Shown here in pieces: positions 14,008-25,642 of a DNA stretch of 64,000 nucleotides. A program made the translations under genes and the position numbers. Source of the DNA: Cristatella mucedo (Eukaryota; Bryozoa; Phylactolaemata; Cristatellidae); NCBI GenBank assembly GCA_009760855.2, contig WPIO01000001.1:5414001-5478000 (forward strand), given 5' to 3'. Under the pieces are notes generated by a model. The model did not search any database. It saw only the letters and a list, made by a program, of their open reading frames with translations, and was not told the DNA's origin. Numbering within the stretch: the stretch's first letter is position 1; each line of letters begins with the position of its first letter.

Positions 14008-14204
14008 ATGGACAGTACGACGGCATCATACGGTTCCCAAGCGATTACCCTGTTCGTGCTCCCCCGATAGTAATGCTGACGCCTAACGGTAGTTTTCTGA
14101 CCAATACAATATTATGCATCAGCGCGATTACCGACCATTACTCCGAGACGTGGAGTCCGTCGACCAGCGTATCTGCAATTTTGATAGCCTTGCAAGCATT
14201 TATA
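14008..14204 (+). CDS. UBE2J2: Ubc6/UBE2J2-type E2 ubiquitin-conjugating enzyme exon
   Basis: UBE2J/Ubc6 enzymes are ER tail-anchored E2s that act in ER-associated degradation. This exon reads GQYDGIIRFPSDYPVRAPPI, then VMLTPNGSFLTNTILCIS, then HYSETWSPSTSVSAIL. It lines up with the UBE2J2 core (G-x-L-I-F-P ... M-I-T-P-N-G-R-F ... L-C-L-S ... T-W-N-P-x-W-S-V-S), and the catalytic Cys is present. A fine acceptor (cctgcattcttcag) precedes it, so it looks spliced rather than retrocopied. The donor (ATA then gtagcg) is weak, and the frame stays open to a stop at 14297. Oddities are one extra residue after the Cys loop and Thr in place of the conserved Trp after W-S-P. No other exon of this gene was found, so it may be a divergent paralogue or a decayed exon. 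Confidence 0.7.
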
Positions 14205-15169
14205 GTAGCGTTTGCAACAGCTTTATATAAAAGAAATGTGACATTCTCTGTTTTGCTTGCACGATTAATTTTAAATTGGCTCGTGGATTGTTTTTAACAA
14301 GTAGATGGTACGCCTACCTTGGGAAGCATTCGTACGCCAAACAAGCTCGTAAGCATTCCAGAATGCACGAAATGACTATCTCGTTGGGTTCGTTTCTCGA
14401 TTTTCGGTTTATTTCGCAGTACATTCACTCTCTATAAGTTTCTCATGGGTGTGTTTAGAACGCACGTCGTTCCATTTAATCCAGGGTCACCGAATACTGA
14501 ATTGAGGTTATAGTCAAGGTCATCCACATACAGAATCGGTCGCGGAGTCAAGCTAATCACTTAAATGCCCGAGTAAAAGCCATCAAGCTTTGCAATACTG
14601 CTCTCGTATATAAGTAATTACGTATCTTGGCCTTGAGAATAATTTGGCAATAGTATATGCAGCGAGTGCTTGGAATATCGTAGGTTCCACGAGAACAATA
14701 ACTAAAGACAAAAAGAGCAACAAAATAGTTAATCATATTTTAATGAAGAAAAACAACTTAAGATGATTTTTCGGCACCCAGAACCCAGGCGTTCACATGA
14801 GCATGACAGGATTATACCAGCGGCAGTTTAGTTACAGTGATTAGTCTTCTCCGAAGTGAAATAATCGCTATCAGATGTCGGTACCTGTGCTGCCTGAATC
14901 TATAAAGCATAGTAAGTAAAAGTTGATTTATCTGTATGCTGGAATATCTGTGCACGCTTGAGTGTGCGTGCGTGCATGTGCACGCACGAGTGTGCGTGCA
15001 TGCGTTTATGTGAATGAGTTAGTCGAGAGCAGGATAATAGTAATACGGACGAGAAAAGGGGCAGCGGCACAGCTCGATCGAGTCAAGCTATGGAGAGCCC
15101 GTGGTCTGTGCTGTATTTGCTTACTTTTCGAACGGCTCTGTTTTATATTATTGCAGAGACAAAAGCTGG

Positions 15170-15202
<33 letters not shown>

Positions 15203-15618
15203 ATGAAAAACAATACGAATCGAAAACGTTTTGTGAAACACTTTCCTGAGCTCGTAGGGATAAGTTTCTTCATGAAATTAGTCCCTTTTAACATACACAC
15301 GGTGAAGCTTTAATGAGTATTAAGCTTTGAAATTCACCAGAAAATTGCACCGCTGAATTGTTTGTAGTGCAAGCAAGCATTACGAGGACTACACGTGGAA
15401 TTGCCTGTAGGAATTTCAAGAATTGTCTAGTAATATGCTCTAAAACCTCGAGCAGAGCGAGCCGAACAGAGCGAGCCGAGCTAGCAGTTGCGCGAACTGC
15501 ATGTCGTTCTTTTTTTAGAGTGCACGAAGTCCAGCACCCACCGAAAATAGTATTTTGGAACAAGGATAATCAGAAGGGGATGCAAGTAGCCAATTCAGGC
15601 GCTTGTCAGGCTTTATAA
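14205..15618. other. Unassigned sequence downstream of the E2 exon
   Basis: No following E2 exon was recognised. A TG/CA-rich patch lies at about 14950-15010 and a (GA)n microsatellite at 15171-15199. The short direct repeat gagcgagccga at about 15455-15480 is present twice. Confidence 0.5.
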
Positions 15619-15619
15619 A

Positions 15620-17121
15620 AACAATAATGATGCACTTGATAAAGCGCCCTCAGAGAACTCAATCTCTTTCGAGGCGCTTTGCATTTTCTGCAAAGGGAAA
15701 CGCGATTGAATGGTGAGTAATATCATGCTTGATAAACAACATGAATAACATGGTTAGGGGTGACATGCACAGGGTCAGCATGCAAATGTGATTAGTGGCA
15801 GCATGCACAGTGTCAGCATGCATAAGCACATTAAGGACGAATCACAGGGACCAACTAAATGCTGTCCTAAATAGGTGTGTTTTTAAGTTCTTTTTAAATG
15901 TGCTCAAGTCAGGGAATGTTCTGACGCAAGTCGGGAGGGAGTTCCAGGCTTTGGGAGCATATGAACTAAATGCACGGTCTCCAAAGGATTTGAGGTTTGT
16001 ACGAGGTATTGGTAGACTGTTGGATTCCGAAAAGCGGGTGGTACGATGCTTGGCCTGGTGGGGGAGTAGGTCTGAAAGATAGGCTGGAGCCAAAGAATGA
16101 AGTGACCTAAAATTGAGTGACAAAACCTTGAAGTCAATCCGTTGCTTGACTGGTAGCCAGTGCAGGTCGGCGAGAAGTGGAGTAATGTGGCAACTGCGAC
16201 GCTCACGACAGACAAGCCTAGCTGCGGAGTTTCGCACCAGCTGTAATCGCCTGATCGCACATGCCGGTAGGCCGGTAAGCAGTGAGCTGCAGAAGTCGAG
16301 ACGGGATGTCACGAATGCATGGACCAACTTAGATGTGGTATTCTTATCTAAACAAGCCCGAATTTTAGCAATGTTATGTAGCTGAAAGTAGGCAGATTTG
16401 ACTGTGGAGCTGATGTGATTGTCTAACGAGAGGTCACCTTGGAACATGACGCCTAGATTTCGAGCTGATTCAACTGGAGATATGCTGGCAGAACCAAATT
16501 TGAGCGTCAGCCTTTCCAATTACTGAATCACAATGAGTTTGCCCATAGCTAGTATGTTAGTTTTATCATCGTTTAGTTTTAGAAAATTTGCTGCCATCCA
16601 TGTACGGATGTCATCAATGCATGCAGCAACTTAGTTGAGAGAATTTGAGGTGCTCGAAGGCTGGGAGAGATCAAAGCAAAGGTACAACTGAGTGTCATCC
16701 GCATAGAAGTGAAAGCCTAGATTGTGCTTGGCAATCACATCAGCAAGAGGGAGAGTATAAACCATGAAAAGAACCGGACCTAGCACGGAGCCCTGAGGTA
16801 CCCCATATTTCCGAGGTACCTCGGATAATCTTTGTCCATTCACGTCAATACTCTAGGGTCTACCACTGAGATAGGACCTGAACCATTGCAGAGCAGTGCC
16901 AGTGATGCCCAGGCGAGATGAAAGGCATACTAGAAGAACTTTGTGATCGATAGTATCAAAAGCTGCCGAAAGATCGAGCAAAACAAGCAGAGACACTCTA
17001 CCTATATCTGCATTCCTAAGTAGGTCGTTGTATACCCTAAGCAATGCTGACTCTGTGGAGTGATGAGCTCTAAAGCCAGACTGGAACTTACTAGCAAGGT
17101 TTGAAGTTTCGATATATGAGT
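15620..17121 (-). mobile_element. LINE family A (L2/CR1-like), long copy 1
   Basis: The longer coding part of a non-LTR retrotransposon. The minus strand reads LLVLLDLSAAFDTIDHKVLL, then [14 protein letters not shown], then [14 protein letters not shown] motifs with the catalytic F/YADD box. LVCRRRR-type and KAWNSLPTCVRTFPDL C-terminal blocks follow, then a 3' UTR and a TTA-like tail at the left. The frame is broken into three pieces (stop codon near 16855, frame change near 16525-16630). It is 5'-truncated; the ORF1 and endonuclease regions are absent. Confidence 0.95.
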
Positions 17122-17366
17122 TTTTGCACCAACTGTAATTGCCTGATTGCACATGCCGGTTCGCCATCAAGCAGTGAGTTACAGAAGTCAAGACGGGATG
17201 TCACAAATGCATGAACCAACTTAGACGTGGTATCCTTATATAAACACAAGCCCGAATTTTAGAAATGTTATGTAGCTGAAAGTAGGCAGACTTGATTGTG
17301 GAGCTGATGTGGTCGTCTAACGAGAGGTCACTTTGGAACATGACACCTAGATTTCGAGCTGATGGC
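17122..17366 (-). mobile_element. LINE family A internal fragment fused to copy 1
   Basis: At 17121 the order jumps from the RT N-terminal region back to the later region already present at 16230-16470, so this is a separate fragment truncated at both ends. It is nearly the same as copy 1 in sequence. Confidence 0.85.
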
Positions 17367-17369
17367 AAT

Positions 17370-17940
17370 CGGGAAAGTCGAACATCCTAGGGAATAGGAA
17401 ATGCCAGCTCCTAGATAGAACGGCTTGCATTTGAATAATGTTCATACAGTTCTACGAATAAATTCTCAAGAATATTATTCTTGGGTGGTGTTAGGAGGAC
17501 TAAGTTTTTTTCTTTAAGCTATTCAGTCATTAGAATTCTCGCTATGTCCGTTTGTTAATGCTCAGCCGACCTTTGAATTAGCTCGTATTGCCTGCCTCGA
17601 GGTTGTCCGACTGACAGTGAAACGCCCGCTCCACAGTCATCCGTTCGGCACGCGTGCCTGGGCTACGATTGCGCGTTCGCGTATGCATCCTTGTGAAACG
17701 CTTCGAGAGAGTGGACTTATTGGCTTATGGTCCCCTAGGGTTACAGTCACTTTCGCTAGAGTAAACATCACATAGCGTGCAGTAAGGACGCTTTATTGTT
17801 TCGTCGAGCTCTATGCTATGTATGTAATGTATCTATGTAATGCGTCGCGACTTGTGTGGCATCTGTCACTGTGAGATGAGCTCGCGCTTGCCGCGTATTT
17901 AGCTTTGAATGTGCGCACACACGCCCTGTGATTGAAAGCC
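17370..17940. other. Unassigned sequence
   Basis: No gene or known repeat is recognised between the LINE fragment and the minisatellite. Confidence 0.4.
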
Positions 17941-17943
17941 TCC

Positions 17944-18055
17944 GCTCGTTGCCTGGCCGGCTCGTTGCCTGGCCGGCTCGTTGCCTGGCCGGCTCGTTGC
18001 CTGGCCGGCTCGTTGCCTGGCCGGCTCGTTGCCTGGCCGGCTCGTTGCCTGGCCA
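17944..18055. repeat. 16-bp minisatellite, seven copies
   Basis: The unit gctcgttgcctggccg is repeated seven times without a mismatch. Sixteen is not a multiple of three, so each frame cycles through different residues and no coding role is implied. Confidence 0.98.
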
Positions 18056-18257
18056 GTGTGAATGACTGCTGTTCGGTGTGGATAGATGAATTCGAGGGAA
18101 AGAGGGCACTCTCGTTAGGAGTGGGGATTTGAATTGGGCTACTAGCGTCGCCATGGTGCTACGGGATTTTCTATGTCTTCCTCTCACTAACGTTTCGCTT
18201 CAATAAGATAAGACGGAAGATGGGTATGGGCGCATGCAAATGCCTGGTCTTTAGCCT

Positions 18258-18352
18258 TACTTCACTGCAGGAAATGTAAAGCGCCTAGAAAGAGATTGAG
18301 CTCTCTGAGGGCGCTTTATCAAGTGCATTATTATTATTATTATTATTATTAC
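18258..18352 (+). mobile_element. LINE family A 3' terminus, plus orientation
   Basis: Only the last part is present: aatgtaaagcgcctagaaag, then agattgagctctctgagggc, then tatcaagtgcattattatta. It faces copy 2 at 18408 tail to tail. Confidence 0.92.
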
Positions 18353-18407
18353 TAAGCATCGCTGGAAAGCCTTAACTCTAAAAGTAATCAATGGATCATT
18401 GAGGTAA

Positions 18408-19845
18408 TAATAATAAAAATAATGTACTTGATAAAGCGCCCTCAGAGAACTTAATCTCTTTCTAGGCGCTTTACATTTGCTGCAAAGGGAAATGCAATTA
18501 AATGGTAAGTAAAATCATGCTTGAAAAACAAACCAAATGAATAACATGGTTAGGGGTGACATGCACAGGGTCAGCATGCAAATGTGGTTAGTGGCACCAT
18601 GCACAGTGTCAGCACGCATAAGCACGTGAAGGACGAATCACAGGGACCCACTAAATGCTGTCCTAAATAGGTGTGTTTTTAAGTTCTTTTTAAATGTGGT
18701 CAGGTCAGGGGATGTTCTGACGCAAGTCGGGAGGGAGTTCCAGGCTTTGGGAGCATACGAACTAAATGCACGGTCTCCAAAGGATTTGAGGTTTGTACGA
18801 GGTATTGGTAGACTGTTGGATTCCGAAAAGCGGGTGGTACGATGCTTGGCTTGATGGGGGAGTATGTCGGACAGATAGGCTGGAGCCATAGAATGAAGGC
18901 ACCTAAAAGTGAGCGACAAAACCTTAAAGTCAATCCGTTGCTTGACTGGTAGCCAGTGCAGGTCGGCGAGAAGTGGAGTAATGTGGCAACTGCGACGCTC
19001 ACGGCAGACAAGCCTAGCTGCGGAGTTTTGCACCAGCTGCAATTGCCTGATCGCACATGCTGGTAGGCCAGTGAGCAGTGAGTTGCAGAAGTCGAGACGA
19101 GATGTCACGAATGCATAGACCAACTTAGACGTGGTATTCCTATCTAAACAAGCCCGAATTTTAGCAATGTTATGAAGCTGAAAATAGGCAGCTTTGACCG
19201 TGAAGCTGATATGGTCGTCTAACGAGAGGTCGCTCTGGAATATGACACCTAGATTTTGAGCTGATTCGACAGGAGATATGCTGGAAGAACCAAATTTGAG
19301 CGTCAGCCTTTCCAATTTCTGAATCACACTGGGTTTGCCCATAACTAGTAAGTTAGTTTTGTCATCATTTAGTTTTAGAAAATTTGCTGCCATCCATGTA
19401 CATCAATGCATGCAGCAAGTGAGTTTAGAGAATTTGAGGTGCTCGAAGGCTGGGAGGGATCGAAGCAAAGGTACAACTGAGTGTCATCCGCATAGAAGTG
19501 AAAGCCTAGATTGTGCTTGGCAATCACATCAGCAAGAGGGAGAGTATGAACCGTGAAAAGAACCGGACCTAGCACGGAGCCCTGAGGTACTCCATATTTC
19601 AGAGGTACTTCAGATGATCTTTGTCCATTCACGTCAATACTCTGGAGTCTGCCACTGAGATAGGACCTGAACCATTGCAGAGCAGTGCCAGTGATGCCCA
19701 GGCGAGATGAGAGGCGCTCTAGAAGAACTTTGTGATCGATTGTGTCAAAAGCTGCCGAAAGATCGAGCAAAACAAGCAGAGACACTCTAACCATATCTGC
19801 ATTCCTAAGTAGGTCGTTGTATACCCTAAGTAATGCTGACTCTAG
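18408..19845 (-). mobile_element. LINE family A (L2/CR1-like), long copy 2
   Basis: The best-preserved copy. The minus strand has [72 protein letters not shown] and APKAWNSLPTCVRTSPDLTT. Only one break separates two long frames: a 10-bp loss near 19393-19402 relative to copy 1. It is 5'-truncated at about 19845, inside the RT N-terminus. The tail is AATAATAATAA-like at the left. The high similarity to copy 1 implies recent activity. Confidence 0.96.
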
Positions 19846-19975
19846 CAGCCAGTCACAAACGACCATGCCGACCGGTTCTAAAGAAGCGTGTGCATCGATT
19901 ACTGCTAGATGATTTTTGTAAACTGATAAGCAGCAGCTTTGCCCTCAAGCAATTAAGATCTAAGCCGCCTTGCTG

Positions 19976-20243
19976 TCCTTATAATAATAATGATAATAAT
20001 AATAATAATATACTTGACAAAGCGCCCTCAGGGAACTCAATCTCTTTTTAGGCGCTTTAAATTTTCTGCAAAGGAAACACGATTGAATGGTGAGTGGAAA
20101 TAGCATGCTTGACAAACAACATGAATAACACATGGTTAGGAGTGGCTTGCACAGGGTCAGCATGCAAGTGTTGTTAGTGGCAGCATGCAACAGTGTCAGC
20201 ACACATAAGCACACAAAGGACGAATCACAGGGACCCACTTGAT
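19976..20243 (-). mobile_element. LINE family A 3' end fragment
   Basis: A TAA/TTA tail at the left, then the gcgccctcagggaactcaat element and the gtgttgttagtggcagcatg stretch, ending near the gggacccact landmark. It is non-coding 3' UTR only. Confidence 0.9.
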
Positions 20244-20244
20244 A

Positions 20245-20985
20245 ACTAAAACTATCTGTTTCAGAAGTTAAAAACTAAATCAGCAAGGGATATAAGAACG
20301 ACCTTCACCTTTGTATTGAAGCTACGCTTGAAGCAGGATGACGGGTTTGAATTGCTATTTTGGTCTCCAATTAAGAGGCCTCCAGCCTTAGTGTCACAAG
20401 TATAATTGCATGCCGTATTATGCACTATGCGAGATCATGGCTAAATGGTAAAGATTACGTTACGTAGTCAAGTGAAGAATCGCTTGTATTTAAATAAACT
20501 GAAATAGAAAACCACGCTTTGAGAAAATAAAGTAGGGGTACACACAGCAACATTAGCCGCTAATAATAATCTGCAGCTAATTTCATCACAACTAAGGGTT
20601 ATCGGCTCATAACTATAAGTGCAGTAATGGATATCAAGACGAGAAGGTTTAAAACCGAACTTAAAATAGCCTAACAGAGCCATAAGCACTGCGAACTTGC
20701 GATTCGCTCGGAAATCCTCACGTGTCACGGCATCGGTTTAATATAGCACTTAGTGCCGAAAGAGGAATTCCGGAAATATATTCATCGAGCTCCGCGTGAC
20801 CTGAGATTGTGGTTGACACTGTCGACGAGAAGATTATATCTAGGTACGGATCCATTTTAGCTTCGTGACTTGATGAGTTACCACTCTCTTTGCGAGCATC
20901 GGAACTGAATGCCGCTCTGTGGCCAAAGAGTTTGAGAGTTTGCTCTGAGAGGCACCACTGCCAGTGTCCGAGGAACGAGAAACCC
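20245..20985. other. Unassigned sequence
   Basis: No gene or repeat is recognised. An 86-codon minus frame near 20.5-20.7 kb has no known motif. Confidence 0.4.
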
Positions 20986-20989
20986 TTCA

Positions 20990-21350
20990 GGGTGAATATT
21001 TTAGATAGTTTAATCGGATCGAGAGTATAGAGAGACCTAAATTACGTGCCTTACAGTCAATATAGTGCTCCTGAAGCGGCCAGCGAAAGTTTTTGACAAG
21101 CGGTGTAACCCGTGGTCGAATTATTGTATGTTCTGCATGGAATTGTGCCCAGCAGTTATATAACAGTGACGTATCCAAAAAGGCTGGATATAGTCCCGGA
21201 GCTGCATTGCGATACAGAGGTTGCGATCCTCTTGCCAACCGTACAGTAAGCAAATACAAATAGATCGCCTATGCACCTGGGACTGTCTCCAAGTGCTCGT
21301 CGTCTGGCGTGCGACTCGTGGTCTTCGTTGGCTTCTTCGCCCGGCAAACA
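20990..21350 (-). mobile_element. Very old LINE relic (tentative)
   Basis: The minus strand reads RVTPLVKNFRWPLQEHYIDC, which keeps the spacing of the T-P-L-x-x-L-x-W-L-P-V-x-x-R-I-D-F-K block of the local LINEs. Flanking sequence is too diverged to extend. Confidence 0.45.
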
Positions 21351-21359
21351 AGCAGGATT

Positions 21360-22390
21360 CCAGAGTGGACTAAAGATGTCGTTTTTTTCTAGATACGGCA
21401 AAACTGAATGCGTTTGCGGGAGGGGCTTGAGTTTAAAGGCGTCTCCTATCTAGCGGTAGCTGCTACGATCTTCGGCGATCGCAATTTCATAATGGCTACA
21501 GTGGAACAATTGGGCTCTGACTTGTTTCGATTAGGGCCTGTCAGGTGATGCCAGCCTTCGGCGCGACAGCTCGGGCTCTAATGAAAATGAGCTCGAGCCC
21601 ACTATTTTAGATGTTGTTAAAGAACGGTGCCAGCTCGAGAACGTTTTTCGTCTAGTCTAGTTCTTATACGTGCTCAAGCTGGCTTATCTTTTGCCTCTGG
21701 TTTCAATGGCGGGGCGCTGAAAGAGTTTGGAAAATGCTAATAACCAGCAAGAGCGACATATTTTATATTACTATGATATCAGCGTATTCTCCGATATCAA
21801 AAGTATAGAATTTGGTTCAGCAGGGTAACTTTTTTATTTCATTCGATCTGGATACTTAAACCTGATGAATACAGGATGAATATAGTAGCATGACAGTGTA
21901 GGGATTGAGCCTTAGCCATTCAGTCTTAGTAGCAGATTGCGCTCGCACCAATTAAATAGGATTAAATAGCCAATGCTGGAAATATTGGCCCAATACTGTA
22001 GTGCTTTTGCTGCAGTATTCAGGTCACTAATTCGAATCCTGAAGCGGCATTTTAGAGTGCCCTCAGCAAGCTGTTTGAGACCTGTCAATGCTCTTATGCC
22101 ACTATAATAATGATTCTGTCGATTTAGCCGCTCTTTAATTTATTTTATGTAAAATAAACCATGTCACTACAAGCCCAGCCTACTAGAGCAAGTGGTATTT
22201 AAAGGTCGGGGAGTGACCTCAGCAGTATACGTCCGCATGTGCATCTCGTAAACGGAAGTCACTTCTGGTTTTCTAACCGGTATTGTTATTGGTAAGGGAG
22301 TCCAAACGAGCTTGATACAAATTTAAATGCACTTGGACAGATACATATTAATTTCAATTTCAAAAGAAGGGTAAAACTTGGAATATTGAA
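21360..22390. other. Unassigned sequence
   Basis: No gene, RNA or known repeat is recognised. Confidence 0.4.
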
Positions 22391-22399
22391 TCAAGTGCT

Positions 22400-22660
22400 T
22401 ACTCACACACACACGCACACACACACGCACACACACACACACACACTCACATGCACACATGCACACATGCAGAAACACACTCGCGTGTGCACATGCACTC
22501 ACACACACACACCACGCACACAGACAAATACACACACACAAAATGCACACATGCACGAGCGTGTGTTCGCAATCGCACCGAAAGTAATTCACGCGAAAGT
22601 ATATGTCCACACATGCACACAAACTCACGAGCACATACACACACATTTGCACTGATGCAC
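22400..22660. repeat. Degenerate (CA)n-rich tract
   Basis: CA dinucleotides with interspersed GCACAC, TGCACA and ATGCAC units. The Cys- and His-rich frames seen on both strands are simple-repeat artefacts. Confidence 0.95.
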
Positions 22661-22664
22661 ATCA

Positions 22665-24180
22665 TTCGCATCATTCTGATTGCATGCTGAGTTTCAAGGT
22701 CTGTATCCATTGCCATTTTTCAGGGTACAGGCAACTTGTCCAACTCCCCCTTTAAGTTAACGTAGCTCATGGGCAGTCGTGTTTGAACAAGGCAGACTAC
22801 GTTTCTAGGCTTTCTTGGGCATTTATATTACTTTTTTAAGTGCTGGCGTGGTTCATGCATCAGCGTATGATTACTCGTATCTCATATAAGTAGTCGCTGC
22901 TGACTAAAACCGCAATAATATTCATTTATTCCCTGCCCAAGTAATTTCACGCTAATTTTGCGTCAACAATATTCTAGCTGGTTGAAAATTCTAACTGCTA
23001 TTGATACTATGAATAGGCCCACCTTAGGAACACTGACACGAGATCACTGAGATAAAGAGACCCACCAGTACTAAATCGTTCAACCAGCACGTTATTACTC
23101 AGCTAAGGATATATAATATTGTCCAACGTATTGTCTATGTTTGCTCTTAAGTTCTTGGCTGATATGCAAAAACTATGTAGGGTGCTTTTTAAAATTTCCT
23201 GGAAATATTGACTACTCCTATTCTCTGTTAAGCGATAATAAAATTAATAACAACAATATATGTACAAAGAGACTTTCAGCAACAAATCCATTTTTAGGCA
23301 CTTTTCAAATTCTGGAATTAAAGCTCATTAAAAAATCAAAGGTAAAACAAGCTCGCGTGGGAATCTAATTACAATGAATATGAATGGGGAACAAATGGTG
23401 TGCGTTAGAGACAATTTTTCTTTAGCTCGATTAAATTTCCTCCACTCTGGAGATGTCAAAATTGCCTACCGGAATGGAGTTCATGCTGATTGTGCAAATC
23501 TGCTTGAGTCACTCGAGTGTTCTTGATTGCAGCATCGGTGGCTCATTCTTCCGCTGCCGATGCGTTGTATAGGTCTGCGGTTCAATATCGTTACCCGAAC
23601 TCACTTGTGCCTCATTTATTTCTTTTAATCGTAGGGGCATAAAGTCTTTGAACGATAAATTAGATTATTATAGCTGCCACCATTGGCGCAGCAAGAGAGC
23701 TGATTGTTTTATTTTAATAAACAGATATTTTAAGTAAGTCGATATATTTTATTTTGATAAACAAATATTATAAGTAAGTCGATAAAAAAGCTATAATGTG
23801 CGCTTGTTTTTGCTGTTCCAAAAATAGAATTTATTTCTCGCTACACATAGATTCTTATATCCTTTCTCTGCGAAAATCTTGTCATTGGAGCTAAAGAGCT
23901 CATCGTGGTCAGAGCATGAAGCTTCCGAGCTGGCGCAATTCTTTTGCGCATCTTTAACTCGTTTTAAAAGATTTTACTAGATGAGCTTCGAAACCAGATC
24001 TTGGAATGCGAGCCTCCAGAGGCACCAGCTCGGCACGGGTGCTCTCAGTCCTTAGCTAAAATCTTCACTCTCCTGTAACCCGTCGGCAGAATTTTTTAAT
24101 CTGTGTTGTCTGTGTCTGGTCTTGTCTCGCGAATCTAGCCTTGCCTGTCCCGGATTCACTTTGGCACTCTGTGAGCTATG
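22665..24180. other. Unassigned AT-rich sequence
   Basis: No gene is seen. The phrase atattttaagtaagtcgat is repeated in diverged form at about 23727-23745 and 23766-23784, a small local duplication. Confidence 0.45.
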
Positions 24181-24261
24181 CACATATATATATATATAAT
24201 ATATATATATATATTATATATATATATACATATATACACATATATATATATATACATATAT

Positions 24262-24305
<44 letters not shown>
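24181..24305. repeat. (TA)n/(CA)n microsatellite
   Basis: Alternating TA runs with short TACACACA breaks. Confidence 0.97.
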
Positions 24306-24307
<2 letters not shown>

Positions 24308-25440
24308 CTGGGTATTATATTATATCCGGCACATCTCATTGCTGAGCGCACATCCACTGGCACACTTGCGAAATGAAGCGAACCATATAGCTACTGCCAA
24401 TCAAGTCTGGAAGACCGATTCAATTGCTTTAAAAGCGGGCGTGTTAAAGAGAAACGCAAAGAGGCACGAACACGACGGCCCACAACGTTGGCTGCGGCGC
24501 ACGAAGGCCACGCAGAAGGTATGTTTTTGCCACACCCGCACTCTCGGGCGTGGCTCGGCTCTCTCATGGCCTCGACTTTCCCGCCTCGGATCTCGATAGC
24601 CTCAGAGCTTCAACCACGACTCCTCGGAGACTGTCCATATACCTGCCACGTCACGATCAATGCATCCGCTTATGTCAACGGGCCACAAACCGGTCACGGT
24701 GCCAACTCAGCAACTTCAGCATCGTCGAAGCCGTATCAATTAATATGTACAGGCGCGGACGCCAGGGCCACGTGAGTGGAGTGTTATATGCTACGTCATA
24801 GCTCATTAGCTCGCCGTTCCTTCGCTTTTTGATACGCTCTTCCTCGTGCAACTCGTGCTAGACCTTCCCGGCTTCTTGCTACACATGTGCGCGAGGTTCA
24901 TCGTCAACATGAGCACCAAGCTCGCATATAGGCGGATATCAAGCGGTTACGTACGAACAAGCTTCATCCATAATTTTTTTAACCCGCCAGTGGCGTCGAA
25001 ACCGGAATCGGCCGCCTTCTGAAATCCAACAAACGGTGTCAAATCTCATTGGAATAATCTTATACGAAGTCAGGTAAATATTTCAAACATCAACAACAAG
25101 ATGTTCATCGATTCAATAAAATGACGATGCAGAAACGTCAAAACATGGAACCGACGAGATAGACGAGCATTCTTATCCGTTATTTTAAGGTTCAAGCGTG
25201 TGGCGCAGAGAAATTTCACCAGACTGGGCATTGCGATCTGGCAGGCAGCGACAGATTTAAGCTATTACATAACTCGAAGTGAACTCTCACCACAGAAGAT
25301 TAGGAGCAGCTTATCTAGCACCAGAACAGTAGTCCATAACCTCGACAGTTTGTGCTCGAACAGTCACAGAGCAAGTTGTATCATTCCCAGTCGCTATCTC
25401 CGGCACAGGAAGAAAGACCACTTCGTTCCTTACATAAGTA
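24306..25440. other. Unassigned, relatively GC-balanced sequence
   Basis: Three overlapping plus frames of 80-150 codons lie between 24.3 and 24.8 kb. None shows a motif I recognise, and no splice context supports them. A decayed coding segment of a mobile element is possible but not supported. Confidence 0.4.
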
Positions 25441-25448
25441 TGAAATAA

Positions 25449-25590
25449 ATATAATACGTTTGCATAGCACCCTAAGAAAACTTAATCTCTATTCAGGCGC
25501 CTCGCATATGCTACGTGGCTGGATCCCACGACCTCGGTAAGACATTATCGGGGTGAGCACCTTAACCACTGGGCCAAACCAGTGCGGCTT
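25449..25590 (-). mobile_element. tRNA-derived SINE, subfamily 1
   Basis: Same layout as the copy at 13.0 kb: head with accttaaccactgggccaaac on the plus strand (box A complement), box B complement ggatcccacgacctcgg, and the shared LINE-type tail aaaacttaatctctattcag. Confidence 0.87.
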
Positions 25591-25642
25591 AGATTAGGAG
25601 TTATAAGTTGTTGCACTTCAGCCAAGTCTAAGGTACAAACAT

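Noticed and set aside
17944-18055. CRISPR-like array
   Set aside because: Direct 16-bp units have no spacers and the genome is eukaryotic; it is a minisatellite.
22323-22716. Cys/Val-rich and His/Thr-rich frames
   Set aside because: They are translations of a CA-rich simple repeat.
24141-24801. Overlapping plus-strand frames as a gene or mobile-element protein
   Set aside because: No recognisable motif, and the longest frame begins inside a TA microsatellite.
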